Below, in pieces: positions 29,955-39,116 of a DNA stretch of 64,000 bases; the stretch's first letter is position 1, and the number at the start of each line of letters is the position of its first letter. Under the pieces are notes generated by a model that worked only from the letters and a program-made list of their open reading frames with translations, had not been told where the DNA came from and made no database searches. The position numbers and the translations under genes were made by a program. Source of the DNA: HdN1 sp964473645 (lineage in GTDB: Bacteria; Pseudomonadota; Gammaproteobacteria; Pseudomonadales; Ketobacteraceae). The DNA lies in contig CAYYPW010000029.1 in assembly GCA_964473645.1 (NCBI GenBank), positions 1 to 64,000 on the forward strand. Reading direction: 5' to 3'.

Positions 29955-30870
29955 CCGACGCAAATCGCGTGGGCGTGACGTGGATGGCATAGTCATTCTC
30001 GACAAGCCTACTGGGCACACTTCGAACGATGCCTTGCAGCGCCTCAAAAGAATTTATGGTGCCGCCAAAGCGGGACATACTGGCAGCCTTGATCCCTTAG
30101 CGACGGGTGTCCTGCCAATTTGCTTTGGTGAGGCAACAAAATATTCTCAGTATCTGCTTGATGCAGATAAAGCTTATGACGTGACGGCAAAGCTGGGGGT
30201 AAGAACTGCTTCGGGTGATTCTGAGGGTGAGGTGCTAGACACCAAATCTACAGACGGCATCACCCGCGAGCGTCTGGAAACTGTGTTGCCCATGTTTCGT
30301 GGCGCCATTGAACAGATACCTTCGATGTATTCGGCACTCAAGCACCAGGGGCAGCCGTTGTACAAGCTGGCCCGCCAAGGTATCGAGATCGAGCGGCAAG
30401 CCCGACCGGTGCAAATTTATCGTCTGGAACTTACGCATTTTGATGGCGATGAGTTTAAACTGAGCGTCCAGTGCAGCAAGGGCACCTATGTCCGCACGCT
30501 GGTCGAAGACATTGGTTTGGCGCTAGACAATTTCGCTCATGTCATCCAGCTGCGCCGTACGCAGGCGGGCCCCTATACGCTTGCGGATGCTCATACGTTT
30601 GAAGAAATTGCAGCCTTGCTGGAAAGCGGCGGGCATCAGGCGGTTGACAGTCTGCTCAAGCCGGTAGATTCCAGTGTCGCGCATTGGCCCGAGTTGGTAC
30701 TGACCGAAAGCACTGCGTTTTACCTGAAAGCAGGGCAGGCCGTCAGAGTGCCGCAATCGCCGGAGAACGGCTGGGTGAGACTTGCCGGACCAGGCAATGA
30801 ATTTATAGGCGTGGGGGAAATACTCGACGATGGTCGCGTGGCTCCCCGGCGCCTTATAAAGACTTCGTAA
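29947..30870 (+). CDS. truB: tRNA pseudouridine-55 synthase TruB
   Basis: Makes pseudouridine 55 in the T-loop of tRNAs. It shows DGIVILDKPTGHTSNDAL, the catalytic aspartate in GHTGSLDPLATGVLP, RGAIEQIPSMYSALKHQGQPLYKLARQG (split) and VQCSKGTYVRTLVEDIG. The start MNNRRKSRGRDVDG at 29947 overlaps the rbfA stop. Upstream in-frame starts would lie inside rbfA and lack homology. Length 307 is normal. Confidence 0.95.
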   Translation: MNNRRKSRGRDVDGIVILDKPTGHTSNDALQRLKRIYGAAKAGHTGSLDPLATGVLPICFGEATKYSQYLLDADKAYDVTAKLGVRTASGDSEGEVLDTKSTDGITRERLETVLPMFRGAIEQIPSMYSALKHQGQPLYKLARQGIEIERQARPVQIYRLELTHFDGDEFKLSVQCSKGTYVRTLVEDIGLALDNFAHVIQLRRTQAGPYTLADAHTFEEIAALLESGGHQAVDSLLKPVDSSVAHWPELVLTESTAFYLKAGQAVRVPQSPENGWVRLAGPGNEFIGVGEILDDGRVAPRRLIKTS

Positions 30871-30962
30871 GCTACATTCGTTTAGAGATAAACAGGCGTT
30901 TACAGATAAACAGACTTTTTCTGATAAGCGATGTAGTGCGAAGGGAAATGAAGTGATGAGAA

Positions 30963-31017
30963 GCTACTGTAAATATGCGTGGTAGCGATTCATCTGAAGT
31001 TAAATGCATATTTGGAG
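30963..31017 (+). promoter_or_regulatory. Predicted H-type pseudoknot in the rpsO leader (S15 autoregulation candidate)
   Basis: Stem 1 pairs GCTACT (30963-30968) with GGTAGC (30981-30986), one pair being T-G. Stem 2 pairs AAATATGC (30971-30978), inside the stem 1 loop, with GCATATTT (31006-31013), outside it. The stems interlock, giving an H-type pseudoknot. The rpsO ribosome site GGAG (31014-31017) directly abuts stem 2. E. coli S15 represses its own translation through a leader pseudoknot at the ribosome site; equivalence here is inferred from geometry. Confidence 0.6.
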
Positions 31018-31024
31018 AAAAACC

Positions 31025-31294
31025 ATGCCATTGACTGCTGAAGAAAAAGCCAAGATCGTACTCGACAACCAACGTGCTGAAGGCGATACCGGATCTCCCG
31101 AGGTTCAGATCGCATTGTTGACCGCACAGGTTAACCAACTTCAATCGCATTTCGAAGCTCACCCGAAGGATAACCATTCCCGTCGTGGTTTGATTCGCAT
31201 GGTAAACCAGCGCCGCAAAATGCTGGATTACCTGAAGCGCATCGATCAGGGTCGTTACACTACCCTCATCCAGAAGTTGGGTATCCGCCGTTAA
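31025..31294 (+). CDS. rpsO: 30S ribosomal protein S15
   Basis: The 89-residue primary 16S rRNA-binding protein with family signatures LTAEEKAKIVLDN, DTGSPEVQIALLT, HPKDNHSRRGLIRMVNQRRKMLDYLK and IQKLGIRR. The start MPLTAEEK at 31025 has GGAG seven bases upstream. A predicted pseudoknot lies directly before it. Followed by a terminator and then pnp, as in E. coli. Confidence 0.98.
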   Translation: MPLTAEEKAKIVLDNQRAEGDTGSPEVQIALLTAQVNQLQSHFEAHPKDNHSRRGLIRMVNQRRKMLDYLKRIDQGRYTTLIQKLGIRR

Positions 31295-31383
31295 TCAGGG
31301 CAGGATACGGTCATCGGGTGGGCATGTCGTTACGCATCACAACATTCGTTGGTGCAATACGACAGCCTGCTTCTAATGGCAGC

Positions 31384-31422
31384 AACGGCACTTATCGTAA
31401 GGTAAGTGCCGTTCGTTTTTTT
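31384..31422 (+). terminator. Rho-independent terminator between rpsO and pnp
   Basis: AACGGCACTTA (31384-31394) pairs perfectly with TAAGTGCCGTT (31403-31413), followed by CG and seven T. Read-through or a promoter in 31423-31568 would feed pnp. Confidence 0.88.
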
Positions 31423-31568
31423 GGCGCAGTCGGCCAGCCGCTTTCACCAGACAAAGCAATTACCAACCAAGGTAAGCAGTGAATCGTCTGTGAGAGCAAA
31501 ACCAGTGTGATGTAAAAATGAACAAGTACCCTGCACAAATGACACGGGTACTAGAACGGAAGGTAAAT

Positions 31569-33674
31569 ATGTTTAACGTGGTAAAAAAAGAATTTCGTTT
31601 CGGTAACCAGACCTACACGTTGGAAACCGGAAAAGTCGCGCGCCAGGCTACTGGTGCCGTCGTTGTATCTACCCCCCAAGTGACTGTGTTGGTTACGGTG
31701 GTTGGCAAGAAGCAAGCTGACCCGAACAAGGATTTTTTTCCCCTGACAGTGAATTATCAGGAGAAAACCTACGCTGCCGGCCGTATCCCCGGCGGTTATT
31801 TCAAGCGCGAAGGTAAGCCTTCGGAAAAGGAAACACTGACCAGTCGTCTGATCGATCGCCCGTTGCGTCCACTGTTCCCGGAAGGGTTTCTGAACGAAGT
31901 GCAAGTGATTGCTACGGTTCTTTCTACAGATAAGAAGACTGATCCAGATATAGCTGCGATTCTCGGTGCTTCTGCTGCGTTGGCAATTTCGGGAATTCCG
32001 TTCAATGGCCCGATCGGCGGCGCACGCGTTGGTTTCGTTGACGGCATGTATATCGTCAATCCGACCTATGCTGAACTGGAGCGTTCGCAGCTGGATCTCG
32101 TCGTTGCCGGCACAGAACACGCCGTATTGATGGTGGAGTCCGAAGCTGAAGAGTTGACGGAAGACCAAATGCTGGGTGCTGTGCTGTTTGGCCACCAGGA
32201 AATGCAGGTTGCTATCGAAGCGATCAAAGCTTTTGCAGCCGAAGTGGGCACCCCCCGCTGGAATTGGCAGCCACCCGCAGAAAATACCGAGCTCAAAAAT
32301 CAGATCAAGGAAGGTTATGAGGCGGCTCTGCGCGAGGCCTATAGCGTTACTGAGAAACTGGTGCGTTATGAGCGTGTCGCGGCCGTAAAGGCACAAGCGA
32401 TTGCGGATCTGGTGAAACCGGATCAAGCACGTCCAACCAAAGATGACGTCAGCAAATTGCTGGGGGATCTTGAGTATTTCGTGGTGCGTGACAATATCCT
32501 GTCCCAGCGCCCCCGTATCGACGGTCGTGATAACAAAACGGTTCGTCGCATCGCAATCGAAGTGGGTATGCTGTCAAAAACTCACGGCTCATCGTTGTTC
32601 ACCCGTGGTGAAACGCAGGCGATTGTCACGGCAACGCTGGGCAGCATGCGTGACGCTCAGAACGTCGATTATCTGGAAGGGACGCGCAGCGAGCCTTTCA
32701 TGTTGCATTACAACTTTCCTCCGTTTTGCGTAGGCGAGACGGGCGGCCAGTTGGGTCCTAAACGCCGTGAAATCGGCCATGGCCGCTTGGCGCGTCGTGG
32801 TGTTCAGGCCGTATTGCCTGAACCCAGTGCGTTCCCCTATGCGATTCGCGTAGTGTCGGAAATTACTGAGTCAAACGGTTCTTCATCAATGGCTTCGGTC
32901 TGCGGTAGCAGCCTGGCATTGATGGATGCTGGTGTGCCGCTCAAGGCGCCTGTTGCTGGTATTGCCATGGGTCTGGTGAAAGAAGGCGATCGCTTTGCCG
33001 TGTTGTCGGACATTCTCGGTGATGAAGATCATCTGGGCGACATGGATTTCAAGGTGGCCGGTACCTCACGCGGTATCACTGCACTGCAGATGGATATCAA
33101 GATCGACGGTATCACCGAAGAAATCATGGAAGTGGCTCTGAATCAGGCCTGTGAAGGTCGTCTGCATATTTTAGGTGAAATGGCCAAGGTGATTTCTGCA
33201 CCGCGCGCCACGATCTCCAAAGATGCACCGGTCTACCTCACGACCAAGATCGATCCTGACAAGATTCGCGATGTTATCGGTAAAGGCGGTGCCACGATTC
33301 GCGCGATTTGCGAAGAAACCTCTGCCACGATTGATATCGAAGACAGCGGTGTCGTTCGTATCTATGGTGAAAACGGCGGTGCTGCGGATGCCGCATTGGC
33401 CCGCGTTCTTGCCATTACCAGCGAGCCAGAAATTGGCGCTATCTATGAAGGTAAAGTGGCACGCATCGTTGATTTCGGTGCGTTCGTTACCTTCATGCCG
33501 GGCCAGGATGGTCTGGTGCACATCTCGCAGATCGCGGATGAGCGCGTCAACAAAGTCACTGACTACCTGCAAGAAGGCCAGGAAGTTAAAGTGAAGGTGC
33601 TCGACATCGACAATCGTGGTCGTGTGAAACTGAGCATCAAAGAAGCTAAAGCAGAAGGCGCCCCCACAGCCTAA
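31569..33674 (+). CDS. pnp: Polyribonucleotide nucleotidyltransferase (PNPase)
   Basis: 3'-5' phosphorolytic exoribonuclease and degradosome component. Two RNase PH domains (the first from residue ~10, the second with FMLHYNFPPFCVGETG and SNGSSSMASVCGSSLALMDAG), a KH domain (DKIRDVIGKGGATIRAI near residue 563) and an S1 domain (YEGKVARIVDFGAFVTFMPG). The start MFNVVKKEF at 31569 has AAGG five bases upstream and matches family N-termini; the frame is open to 31518. The 701-residue length is typical. Upstream 31423-31568 probably holds its leader; I could not define an RNase III hairpin. Confidence 0.97.
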   Translation: MFNVVKKEFRFGNQTYTLETGKVARQATGAVVVSTPQVTVLVTVVGKKQADPNKDFFPLTVNYQEKTYAAGRIPGGYFKREGKPSEKETLTSRLIDRPLRPLFPEGFLNEVQVIATVLSTDKKTDPDIAAILGASAALAISGIPFNGPIGGARVGFVDGMYIVNPTYAELERSQLDLVVAGTEHAVLMVESEAEELTEDQMLGAVLFGHQEMQVAIEAIKAFAAEVGTPRWNWQPPAENTELKNQIKEGYEAALREAYSVTEKLVRYERVAAVKAQAIADLVKPDQARPTKDDVSKLLGDLEYFVVRDNILSQRPRIDGRDNKTVRRIAIEVGMLSKTHGSSLFTRGETQAIVTATLGSMRDAQNVDYLEGTRSEPFMLHYNFPPFCVGETGGQLGPKRREIGHGRLARRGVQAVLPEPSAFPYAIRVVSEITESNGSSSMASVCGSSLALMDAGVPLKAPVAGIAMGLVKEGDRFAVLSDILGDEDHLGDMDFKVAGTSRGITALQMDIKIDGITEEIMEVALNQACEGRLHILGEMAKVISAPRATISKDAPVYLTTKIDPDKIRDVIGKGGATIRAICEETSATIDIEDSGVVRIYGENGGAADAALARVLAITSEPEIGAIYEGKVARIVDFGAFVTFMPGQDGLVHISQIADERVNKVTDYLQEGQEVKVKVLDIDNRGRVKLSIKEAKAEGAPTA

Positions 33675-33718
33675 TGGCTTGTGGTATAGCCTGCTGCCGC
33701 TATCGGTGACAGCACGAT

Positions 33719-33748
33719 AAAAAAGGAGCCTTCAGGCTCCTTTTTTTT
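33719..33748 (+). terminator. Rho-independent terminator after pnp
   Basis: AAAAAAGGAGCC (33719-33730) and GGCTCCTTTTTT (33735-33746) form a 12-bp stem with a TTCA loop and an eight-T run. Confidence 0.93.
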
Positions 33749-33870
33749 GCGACTTAATGGACTTTCCGACGAACGTAAACTAGCCAGTTTGGGCGTTAGC
33801 CCTTCATTTCGGAATCTGGGCACAAGTGTTTGATTTCGAGTATGAAAGCCGATTTCTCTAGGTGTTTGCA

Positions 33871-34077
33871 ATGGTTTGGTCGCGCAAGCGCAGCGACCTG
33901 GTTGAGTACCAGCAAGTCACGCACGCTCAGGTTGTGACGCTGTGCGCCGTTCGTGAACTTGTATTTGTTAAAACCTATGCGGTAAGCTTAGAAGAATCGT
34001 TCTTGCTTATAGCAGATTGGACTTGCATGGTTGACTTGAGGCGCACCTCTAGCAATCGGCAGAACGCAAAAAAATAA
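33871..34077 (+). CDS. Possible small ORF of unknown function
   Basis: In the 452-bp gap between pnp and the START-domain gene, a 68-codon frame begins with ATG six bases after AGGTG. The product is mixed charged and hydrophobic, with no signal peptide, helix pair or family I recognise. Apart from the pnp terminator and a GGTCGC/GCGACC hairpin at 33878-33898 inside this frame, I see nothing else in the gap. It could be chance, or part of a non-coding transcript. Confidence 0.22.
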   Translation: MVWSRKRSDLVEYQQVTHAQVVTLCAVRELVFVKTYAVSLEESFLLIADWTCMVDLRRTSSNRQNAKK

Positions 34078-34126
34078 TACGAAGTACAACAAAAAATCAG
34101 AACAACAAGATATGGAGGTAAGGGAT

Positions 34127-34837
34127 ATGCCGGCTATCAATAATGCAGCCAAATGGGCGTGTGTATTGCTGGGTGCAACGCTGGTCAGCGGTAACGCCCT
34201 GGCAGAAAGCTGGAAGCTAGAACTCGACGAAGGTGGTGTAAAACTCTACACCAGCGAAAGCGAGCGCAGCCCTATCAAAACATACAAAGTCACCACTACC
34301 GTCAGAGGCAATCTGTCTTCCCTGGTAGCCCTTCTTAATGATCACACTGCCCAGCCCAAGTGGATGGACAAAGTCTTGTCTGTGGAGAAACTCCAGCAGA
34401 TGAAAGACGGTGAAAACCTTTTCTATACCGTTTTCGATGCGCCGTGGCCTGCCAAGGATCAGGACAATGTTCTGTATTCCAAGTGGCACCAGGATCCTGC
34501 CTCCTATGAAATGGTGCAGACGGTGATGGCGGAGCCTGAATATCTGAATGAGGCCAAAGGCCGTCAACGTCAGGCGTTCTACAAGGCCGAGTGGCGATTG
34601 CTGCCGATGGGCAATGGCAACGTGCATGTTACCTATCAGGCAGAGGTCGATCCTGGTCTGAAACGTGTCCCAGACTGGATGAAAAACATGTTCGTCTATG
34701 AAATGCCAGTGAAAACCATTCAAAACATGAATGCTTTATCGCTGGAGAATTACATGGACGCCGCTTTCGCCTACGTGAAAGAACCTGTGGATACGGCTGT
34801 TGCTGCCAACGCTATTGCTGTGGCTAGCGAAGAATAG
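34127..34837 (+). CDS. Exported START-domain lipid-binding protein
   Basis: Cleavable signal peptide (KWACVLLGATLVSGNALA) followed by one START domain: WKLELDEGGVKLYTSE, SPIKTYKVTTTVRGNLSSLVALLND (split), WPAKDQDNVLYSKW, and VHVTYQAEVDPGLKRVPDWMKN. START domains hold sterols or other lipids in a hydrophobic cavity. The start at 34127 has GGAGG eight bases upstream; an ATG at 34112 overlaps that ribosome site. Ligand unknown. Followed by a bidirectional terminator shared with the convergent TetR gene. Confidence 0.88.
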   Translation: MPAINNAAKWACVLLGATLVSGNALAESWKLELDEGGVKLYTSESERSPIKTYKVTTTVRGNLSSLVALLNDHTAQPKWMDKVLSVEKLQQMKDGENLFYTVFDAPWPAKDQDNVLYSKWHQDPASYEMVQTVMAEPEYLNEAKGRQRQAFYKAEWRLLPMGNGNVHVTYQAEVDPGLKRVPDWMKNMFVYEMPVKTIQNMNALSLENYMDAAFAYVKEPVDTAVAANAIAVASEE

Positions 34838-34864
34838 TTGACTGCTACTTCAAGGTGGCAATGC

Positions 34865-34890
34865 AAAAGGGCGTGAAATCACGCCCTTTT
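34865..34890. terminator. Bidirectional Rho-independent terminator
   Basis: AAAAGGGCGTGA and TCACGCCCTTTT form a perfect 12-bp stem with A and T tracts on both sides, suited to terminate the convergent START and TetR genes. Confidence 0.88.
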
Positions 34891-34992
34891 GTCGTTTTGG
34901 TGGGGCTCGTTAGTGTATTGCAGTTGCATAGGCGACTTACACATAGTCGATTTACACATAGACGGCTAGCTTAAATGTGCGATCGGTGGGCG

Positions 34993-35661
34993 TCAGGAAT
35001 GGGTGCAGTTGGGGCTCATTAACAATGCGGTTGCCCAGAGCGCGCGTAGCATTGCCTTGGCTTCTTCACCAAAATCCATCGCCAAAATCTCGAGTGCAGG
35101 ATCTTCCATTAAACGGGTTTGGATCGGAGTGGAGGGAATTAACTGCGCGACGCCCAGCAATATGGCGTAACTGCGCAAAATCATTCGCGCGGCTTGCTTC
35201 TCATCAATCACCGTGAAGCGCTCATGTAGCAAACGGGCTGCGTTCTTCAGTTGGCAGACCAGATTCATCTTGAATTTTTTGACGGCTTCTTCTTCGGTAT
35301 TTTGCTCCAGAACGCCCGCCATCAGTGCGCCCAGTTTGATAAGCATATGATCCTTGTGGAACTTGCGTACAAACAGATCGACATAACTTTCCAGGTCGAT
35401 TTCTTTTTGCGTCAGGGAGTCGTTGAGTTCCTGGAAGAATTCGCTGAGTGCGCCGGCCATCAGCTCCAGGAACAGCTCTTCCTTGGTTTTGAAATAAATA
35501 TAGAACGTGCCTTTAGCCAAGCCTGCTGCTTGCACGACTTGTGACACGGAGGGCATTTGCCCATGCACAAGAAAGAGCTGCCAGCCGGCATCCATGAGTG
35601 TTTGCTTGCGTGCCAGTTTCTGGTCGCCGTCGCGTGCGCGTATAGTGGGTGAGCTGCTCAT
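34993..35661 (-). CDS. TetR/AcrR family transcriptional regulator
   Basis: The N-terminal TetR helix-turn-helix is clear (TLMDAGWQLFLVHG, VSQVVQAAGLAKGTFYIYFKTKEELF; residues ~20-65), with a divergent helical C-terminal domain. At 222 residues it is normal. It is divergent from the MASE1-GGDEF-EAL gene over 207 bp, and convergent with the START gene. An interrupted inverted repeat (TAGCTTAA 35777-35784, TTAAGCTA 35815-35822) lies in the divergent region, but its 30-bp centre is long for a TetR operator. Targets unknown. Confidence 0.85.
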   Translation of the reverse strand: MSSSPTIRARDGDQKLARKQTLMDAGWQLFLVHGQMPSVSQVVQAAGLAKGTFYIYFKTKEELFLELMAGALSEFFQELNDSLTQKEIDLESYVDLFVRKFHKDHMLIKLGALMAGVLEQNTEEEAVKKFKMNLVCQLKNAARLLHERFTVIDEKQAARMILRSYAILLGVAQLIPSTPIQTRLMEDPALEILAMDFGEEAKAMLRALWATALLMSPNCTHS

Positions 35662-35868
35662 TTCTATAGATAGTGCGGAATTGCGGTTATGATTAGTATA
35701 AGCCCCTGAAGAGTGTAGGGTCTGATGGTCTACTATTCTGATGGCGCGAACTCTAGCACCGTGCGAGCTGACACGCTAGCTTAAAAAAGACACCGGTCGG
35801 GTTTATACGTTTTATTAAGCTAATCAATGGATATAAAAAGCTGTCCATAACAAGATCTGGAGGTGGAG

Positions 35869-38800
35869 GTGAGTAAAGGGTTCTGGGCCCGATCCATTAT
35901 GTTGGTGGCGTTGTATTGGCTATCGGCCCAGTTTGGATTGTCGATGGCATTACCAGGTACAAACGTCACCCCAGTCTGGCCGCCAGCAGGTATTGCGCTG
36001 GCAGCCCTGATGCTTGGTGGGTTTCGTTACGCCCCCGCGATTATGATGGGCGCCTGGCTGACGAACTTGACACAGCTCACGGGTGTGCAAGGCTTTGCGC
36101 TAGCGTTGATTAACAGCATCCCCATTGCCTTGGGCAACGCGGCTGAGGCCGTGGTTACTTTTTTCTTGATGAGCCGGTTGGCAGCTAGCGGTCGATCCTG
36201 GTTTGACAATATTCGCTTTGCGGCATTCTTTCCGTTTGCTTGTTTGATAGGTGCCGCACTCGCAGCAACGGTGGCTACCATTACGTTGTCATCTGTTGCG
36301 CAACAGGCCGGTACGTTCCGGTTTTTCGCTATCTGGCTGCTGGGGGATGCCGCCAGCATGGTGCTGTTGGCGCCTTTGGTGTGGTGCTGGGGGGCACAGT
36401 TTTTTGGCAACGTCACTAATCTTCCTCATGTGAAGGCGGAGTTTGGTAGCCGGAAGCGCATCGAACGGATTGCCTTTTACTGCTCGCTAGTAATTATCCT
36501 TGTGATTTTGTTCACGCCTGGGATGTTCCCCTCATTTCCGTTTGTGCCTTTGTATCTCATGTTCCCGGTGTTGGTATGGGGATGCCTGTCATTTTCGTTT
36601 GCCGAAATCTCCCTGGGTTTGTTTGTCATGGCCGCCTATGCGATCGGGGCTACGATCGCCGGTTTCGGGCCGTTTCATGCGCAGGAAGCGCCGATGGGAT
36701 TGTTGCAATTGCAGACCTTTATGTTGGTGGTTTGTAGTGGCGCGCTGGTGCTTTCGGTCGGCGTGATTGAACATCGAAAACTCAATCATCAGTTGCAGCT
36801 CAGTAACGACCATCTTGAGGAGCGAGTGAGCGCGCGTGTCTCTGAACTGGAGGCGTTGAATCGCACTTTGGCGTCCGAAATCAATCACCGTGAGCATGCT
36901 GAAAAGGTATTTCTTGCCGAGAAACAGGTGCTCGACCAAATGGCGCATGGCGCGCCTTTGGCGCAGATGCTGAATGCAATCAATGCCATTATTCCGAAAG
37001 CGATTGCAGGTGGCATAGGCTCTGTCGTATTGCTCGATAGTGATGGCGTCACCATGCGTTCTGTCGCCGCTCAGGATCTGCCTGAAGCCTATAACGCGCT
37101 GGTGGATGGAATGGCCATTGGACCTATGGTCGGGTCATGCGGTGCTGCTATTTTTCTGGGGCAGCAGGTCATTGTGAGTGATATCGCAATACACCCGAAC
37201 TGGGCTGGCTTTCTGGATTTGATTGCGGAATTTGGTTTGGGGGCGTGCTGGTCGACGCCGATACGCAATCGTCAGGATCAGGTATTGGGTTCATTTGCCA
37301 TCTACTTTAAGACACGGCGCGAGCCCTCCGCACTGGAGTTCGAATATCTCAATCGTTTGTCGCATCTTGCCGGTATTGCGGTGGAATACTGGAATACGCA
37401 AAACGCGTTGATCCTGAGTGAGCACAAGTTTCGCAATCTTTATAACGATAACCCTGCCATGTTTTTCACGCTCAATGAAGTGGGTGAAATCCTGTCGGTG
37501 AATGAGTTTGGGGCACGCCATTTGGGTTGGGAACCGAACGAGTTGGTTGGCACCCATTATTCGTCGTTGATGGCGGAACCCGATCGCGGTTTTGTGGCGC
37601 AAACCATTGAGCGTGCGATAGAATTGACCGGTGATGTATTTCAATTCGAGACGCGCAAAAAATGCCGTTCCGGCCAAGTAATATGGGTAAAAGAAAACTA
37701 TCGTATGGTGAATGCTGCCAACGGTGGTCACGAAATTCTGGTGGTATCGGAAGATATCACTGACATTCACAATCTTTCGCGAAAGCTGGCACATCATGCT
37801 TCGCACGATGCCTTGACGGGGCTCATCAATCGTCGGCAATTCGAGATTGAGTTAGCGAAAGTGGTGTTCTCTGCCCGACAAAACAAATTGCAGCATGCTT
37901 TTTGCTATCTGGATCTTGATCAGTTCAAAGTGGTAAATGATACCTCCGGGCATGTGGCTGGTGATGAGTTGTTACGTCAGCTTGGACGCATGCTGGAAGA
38001 AGTGCTCGGTGATCGGGGCATGCTGGCGCGACTGGGCGGCGATGAATTTGGATTGATTTTGTTGAATACCTCGCCCGCCGCTGCAGAAATCGTGGCCAAG
38101 GAAATTCGTGATGCGGTTTCGTCATTTCAATTTGTGTGGGCCAACCACAGTTATCATGTGGGGGTGAGCATTGGTATCGTACATATCGATGCACAATGTT
38201 CGACACCGAATGCGTTGATGAGTGCGGCCGATGCCGCGTGTTTTGCAGCCAAGGAGGCGGGGCGCAATCGCATACATATTTATCGTGAGGACGATAAAGT
38301 GTTAGCGGAGCGTCGCGGGGAAATGCATTGGGTGAATCGGATTCCGCGTGGGATCAGGGATCGGCGTTTCGAACTGGCAGCACAGGATATTTTTCCGTTG
38401 CAATCCGATAGCGGTAAGCGGATGCATACCGAAGTGTTGATTCGCTATCGTAATTCTGCGGGGCAATGGGTGTCGCCAGGCGTGTTCTTGCCGCCCGCGG
38501 AACGTTATGGCATGGCCACGCAGATCGACCGTTTTGTTGTGTCGGAAGTCATTGATCTGTATAAGCGCGCTCCGGTGGCATTGCGCCGTCAGCGGATCAT
38601 GAACATCAACCTTTCTGGCCAGTCTCTGTCGAATGAGGAGTTTCTGGCATTTCTGCAGGAAAAAGTCGGGGCGGGTGAACTCCCGGCTGAAAGCATCTGT
38701 TTTGAAATCACCGAAACGGCAGCGATTGCTAGCTTGGCGTCAGCCACAACCTTTATGCGTGCGATGAAGTCGTTGGGCTGTCAGTTTGCGCTGGATGATT

Positions 38801-39114
38801 TTGGAAGTGGTTTGTCATCCTTCGGCTATTTAAAAAAGCTGCCGGTCGACTATTTGAAAATCGATGGGATGTTTGTGAAAGATGTATTGGACGACCCCGT
38901 CGATGATGCCTTGGTAAAGGCAATACATGAAATCGGACATGTGCTGGGCAAACAGACCATTGCTGAGTTTGTCGAAAACGATGGTGTGCGTGATCGCATC
39001 AAGGCGATTGGCATCGATTATGGCCAGGGTTACGGCCTGGCGCGCCCTATGCCGCTGCCCGAATGGTTGGAGCTACTGGCAGCGGATGAAAAAGAGCGCG
39101 CCGTGCAGGCTTGA
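35869..39114 (+). CDS. MASE1-GAF-PAS-GGDEF-EAL c-di-GMP signalling protein
   Basis: The N-terminal ~290 residues are a MASE1 membrane sensor (LSMALPGTNVTPVWPPAGIALA and about eight helices). A coiled coil (~300-345), a GAF domain (~350-500) and a PAS domain (~515-640) follow. The GGDEF domain keeps LARLGGDEFGLILL (near residue 722). The EAL domain reads EVL instead of EAL (TEVLIRYR near residue 853) but keeps NINLSGQSL, FEITETAAI, DDFGSG and LKIDG, so phosphodiesterase activity is likely. The GTG at 35869 has GGAGG five bases upstream; a GTG at 35863 overlaps it. Signal unknown. Confidence 0.92.
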   Translation: MSKGFWARSIMLVALYWLSAQFGLSMALPGTNVTPVWPPAGIALAALMLGGFRYAPAIMMGAWLTNLTQLTGVQGFALALINSIPIALGNAAEAVVTFFLMSRLAASGRSWFDNIRFAAFFPFACLIGAALAATVATITLSSVAQQAGTFRFFAIWLLGDAASMVLLAPLVWCWGAQFFGNVTNLPHVKAEFGSRKRIERIAFYCSLVIILVILFTPGMFPSFPFVPLYLMFPVLVWGCLSFSFAEISLGLFVMAAYAIGATIAGFGPFHAQEAPMGLLQLQTFMLVVCSGALVLSVGVIEHRKLNHQLQLSNDHLEERVSARVSELEALNRTLASEINHREHAEKVFLAEKQVLDQMAHGAPLAQMLNAINAIIPKAIAGGIGSVVLLDSDGVTMRSVAAQDLPEAYNALVDGMAIGPMVGSCGAAIFLGQQVIVSDIAIHPNWAGFLDLIAEFGLGACWSTPIRNRQDQVLGSFAIYFKTRREPSALEFEYLNRLSHLAGIAVEYWNTQNALILSEHKFRNLYNDNPAMFFTLNEVGEILSVNEFGARHLGWEPNELVGTHYSSLMAEPDRGFVAQTIERAIELTGDVFQFETRKKCRSGQVIWVKENYRMVNAANGGHEILVVSEDITDIHNLSRKLAHHASHDALTGLINRRQFEIELAKVVFSARQNKLQHAFCYLDLDQFKVVNDTSGHVAGDELLRQLGRMLEEVLGDRGMLARLGGDEFGLILLNTSPAAAEIVAKEIRDAVSSFQFVWANHSYHVGVSIGIVHIDAQCSTPNALMSAADAACFAAKEAGRNRIHIYREDDKVLAERRGEMHWVNRIPRGIRDRRFELAAQDIFPLQSDSGKRMHTEVLIRYRNSAGQWVSPGVFLPPAERYGMATQIDRFVVSEVIDLYKRAPVALRRQRIMNINLSGQSLSNEEFLAFLQEKVGAGELPAESICFEITETAAIASLASATTFMRAMKSLGCQFALDDFGSGLSSFGYLKKLPVDYLKIDGMFVKDVLDDPVDDALVKAIHEIGHVLGKQTIAEFVENDGVRDRIKAIGIDYGQGYGLARPMPLPEWLELLAADEKERAVQA

Positions 39115-39116
39115 GA

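Noticed and set aside
30886..30913. Direct repeat AGATAAACAG twice between truB and rpsO
   Set aside because: Short and AT-rich, two copies only; noted as part of the rpsO upstream region but no factor is suggested.
35777..35822. TAGCTTAA...TTAAGCTA inverted repeat upstream of the MASE1 gene
   Set aside because: The 30-bp centre and AT-rich arms make it weak evidence for an operator.
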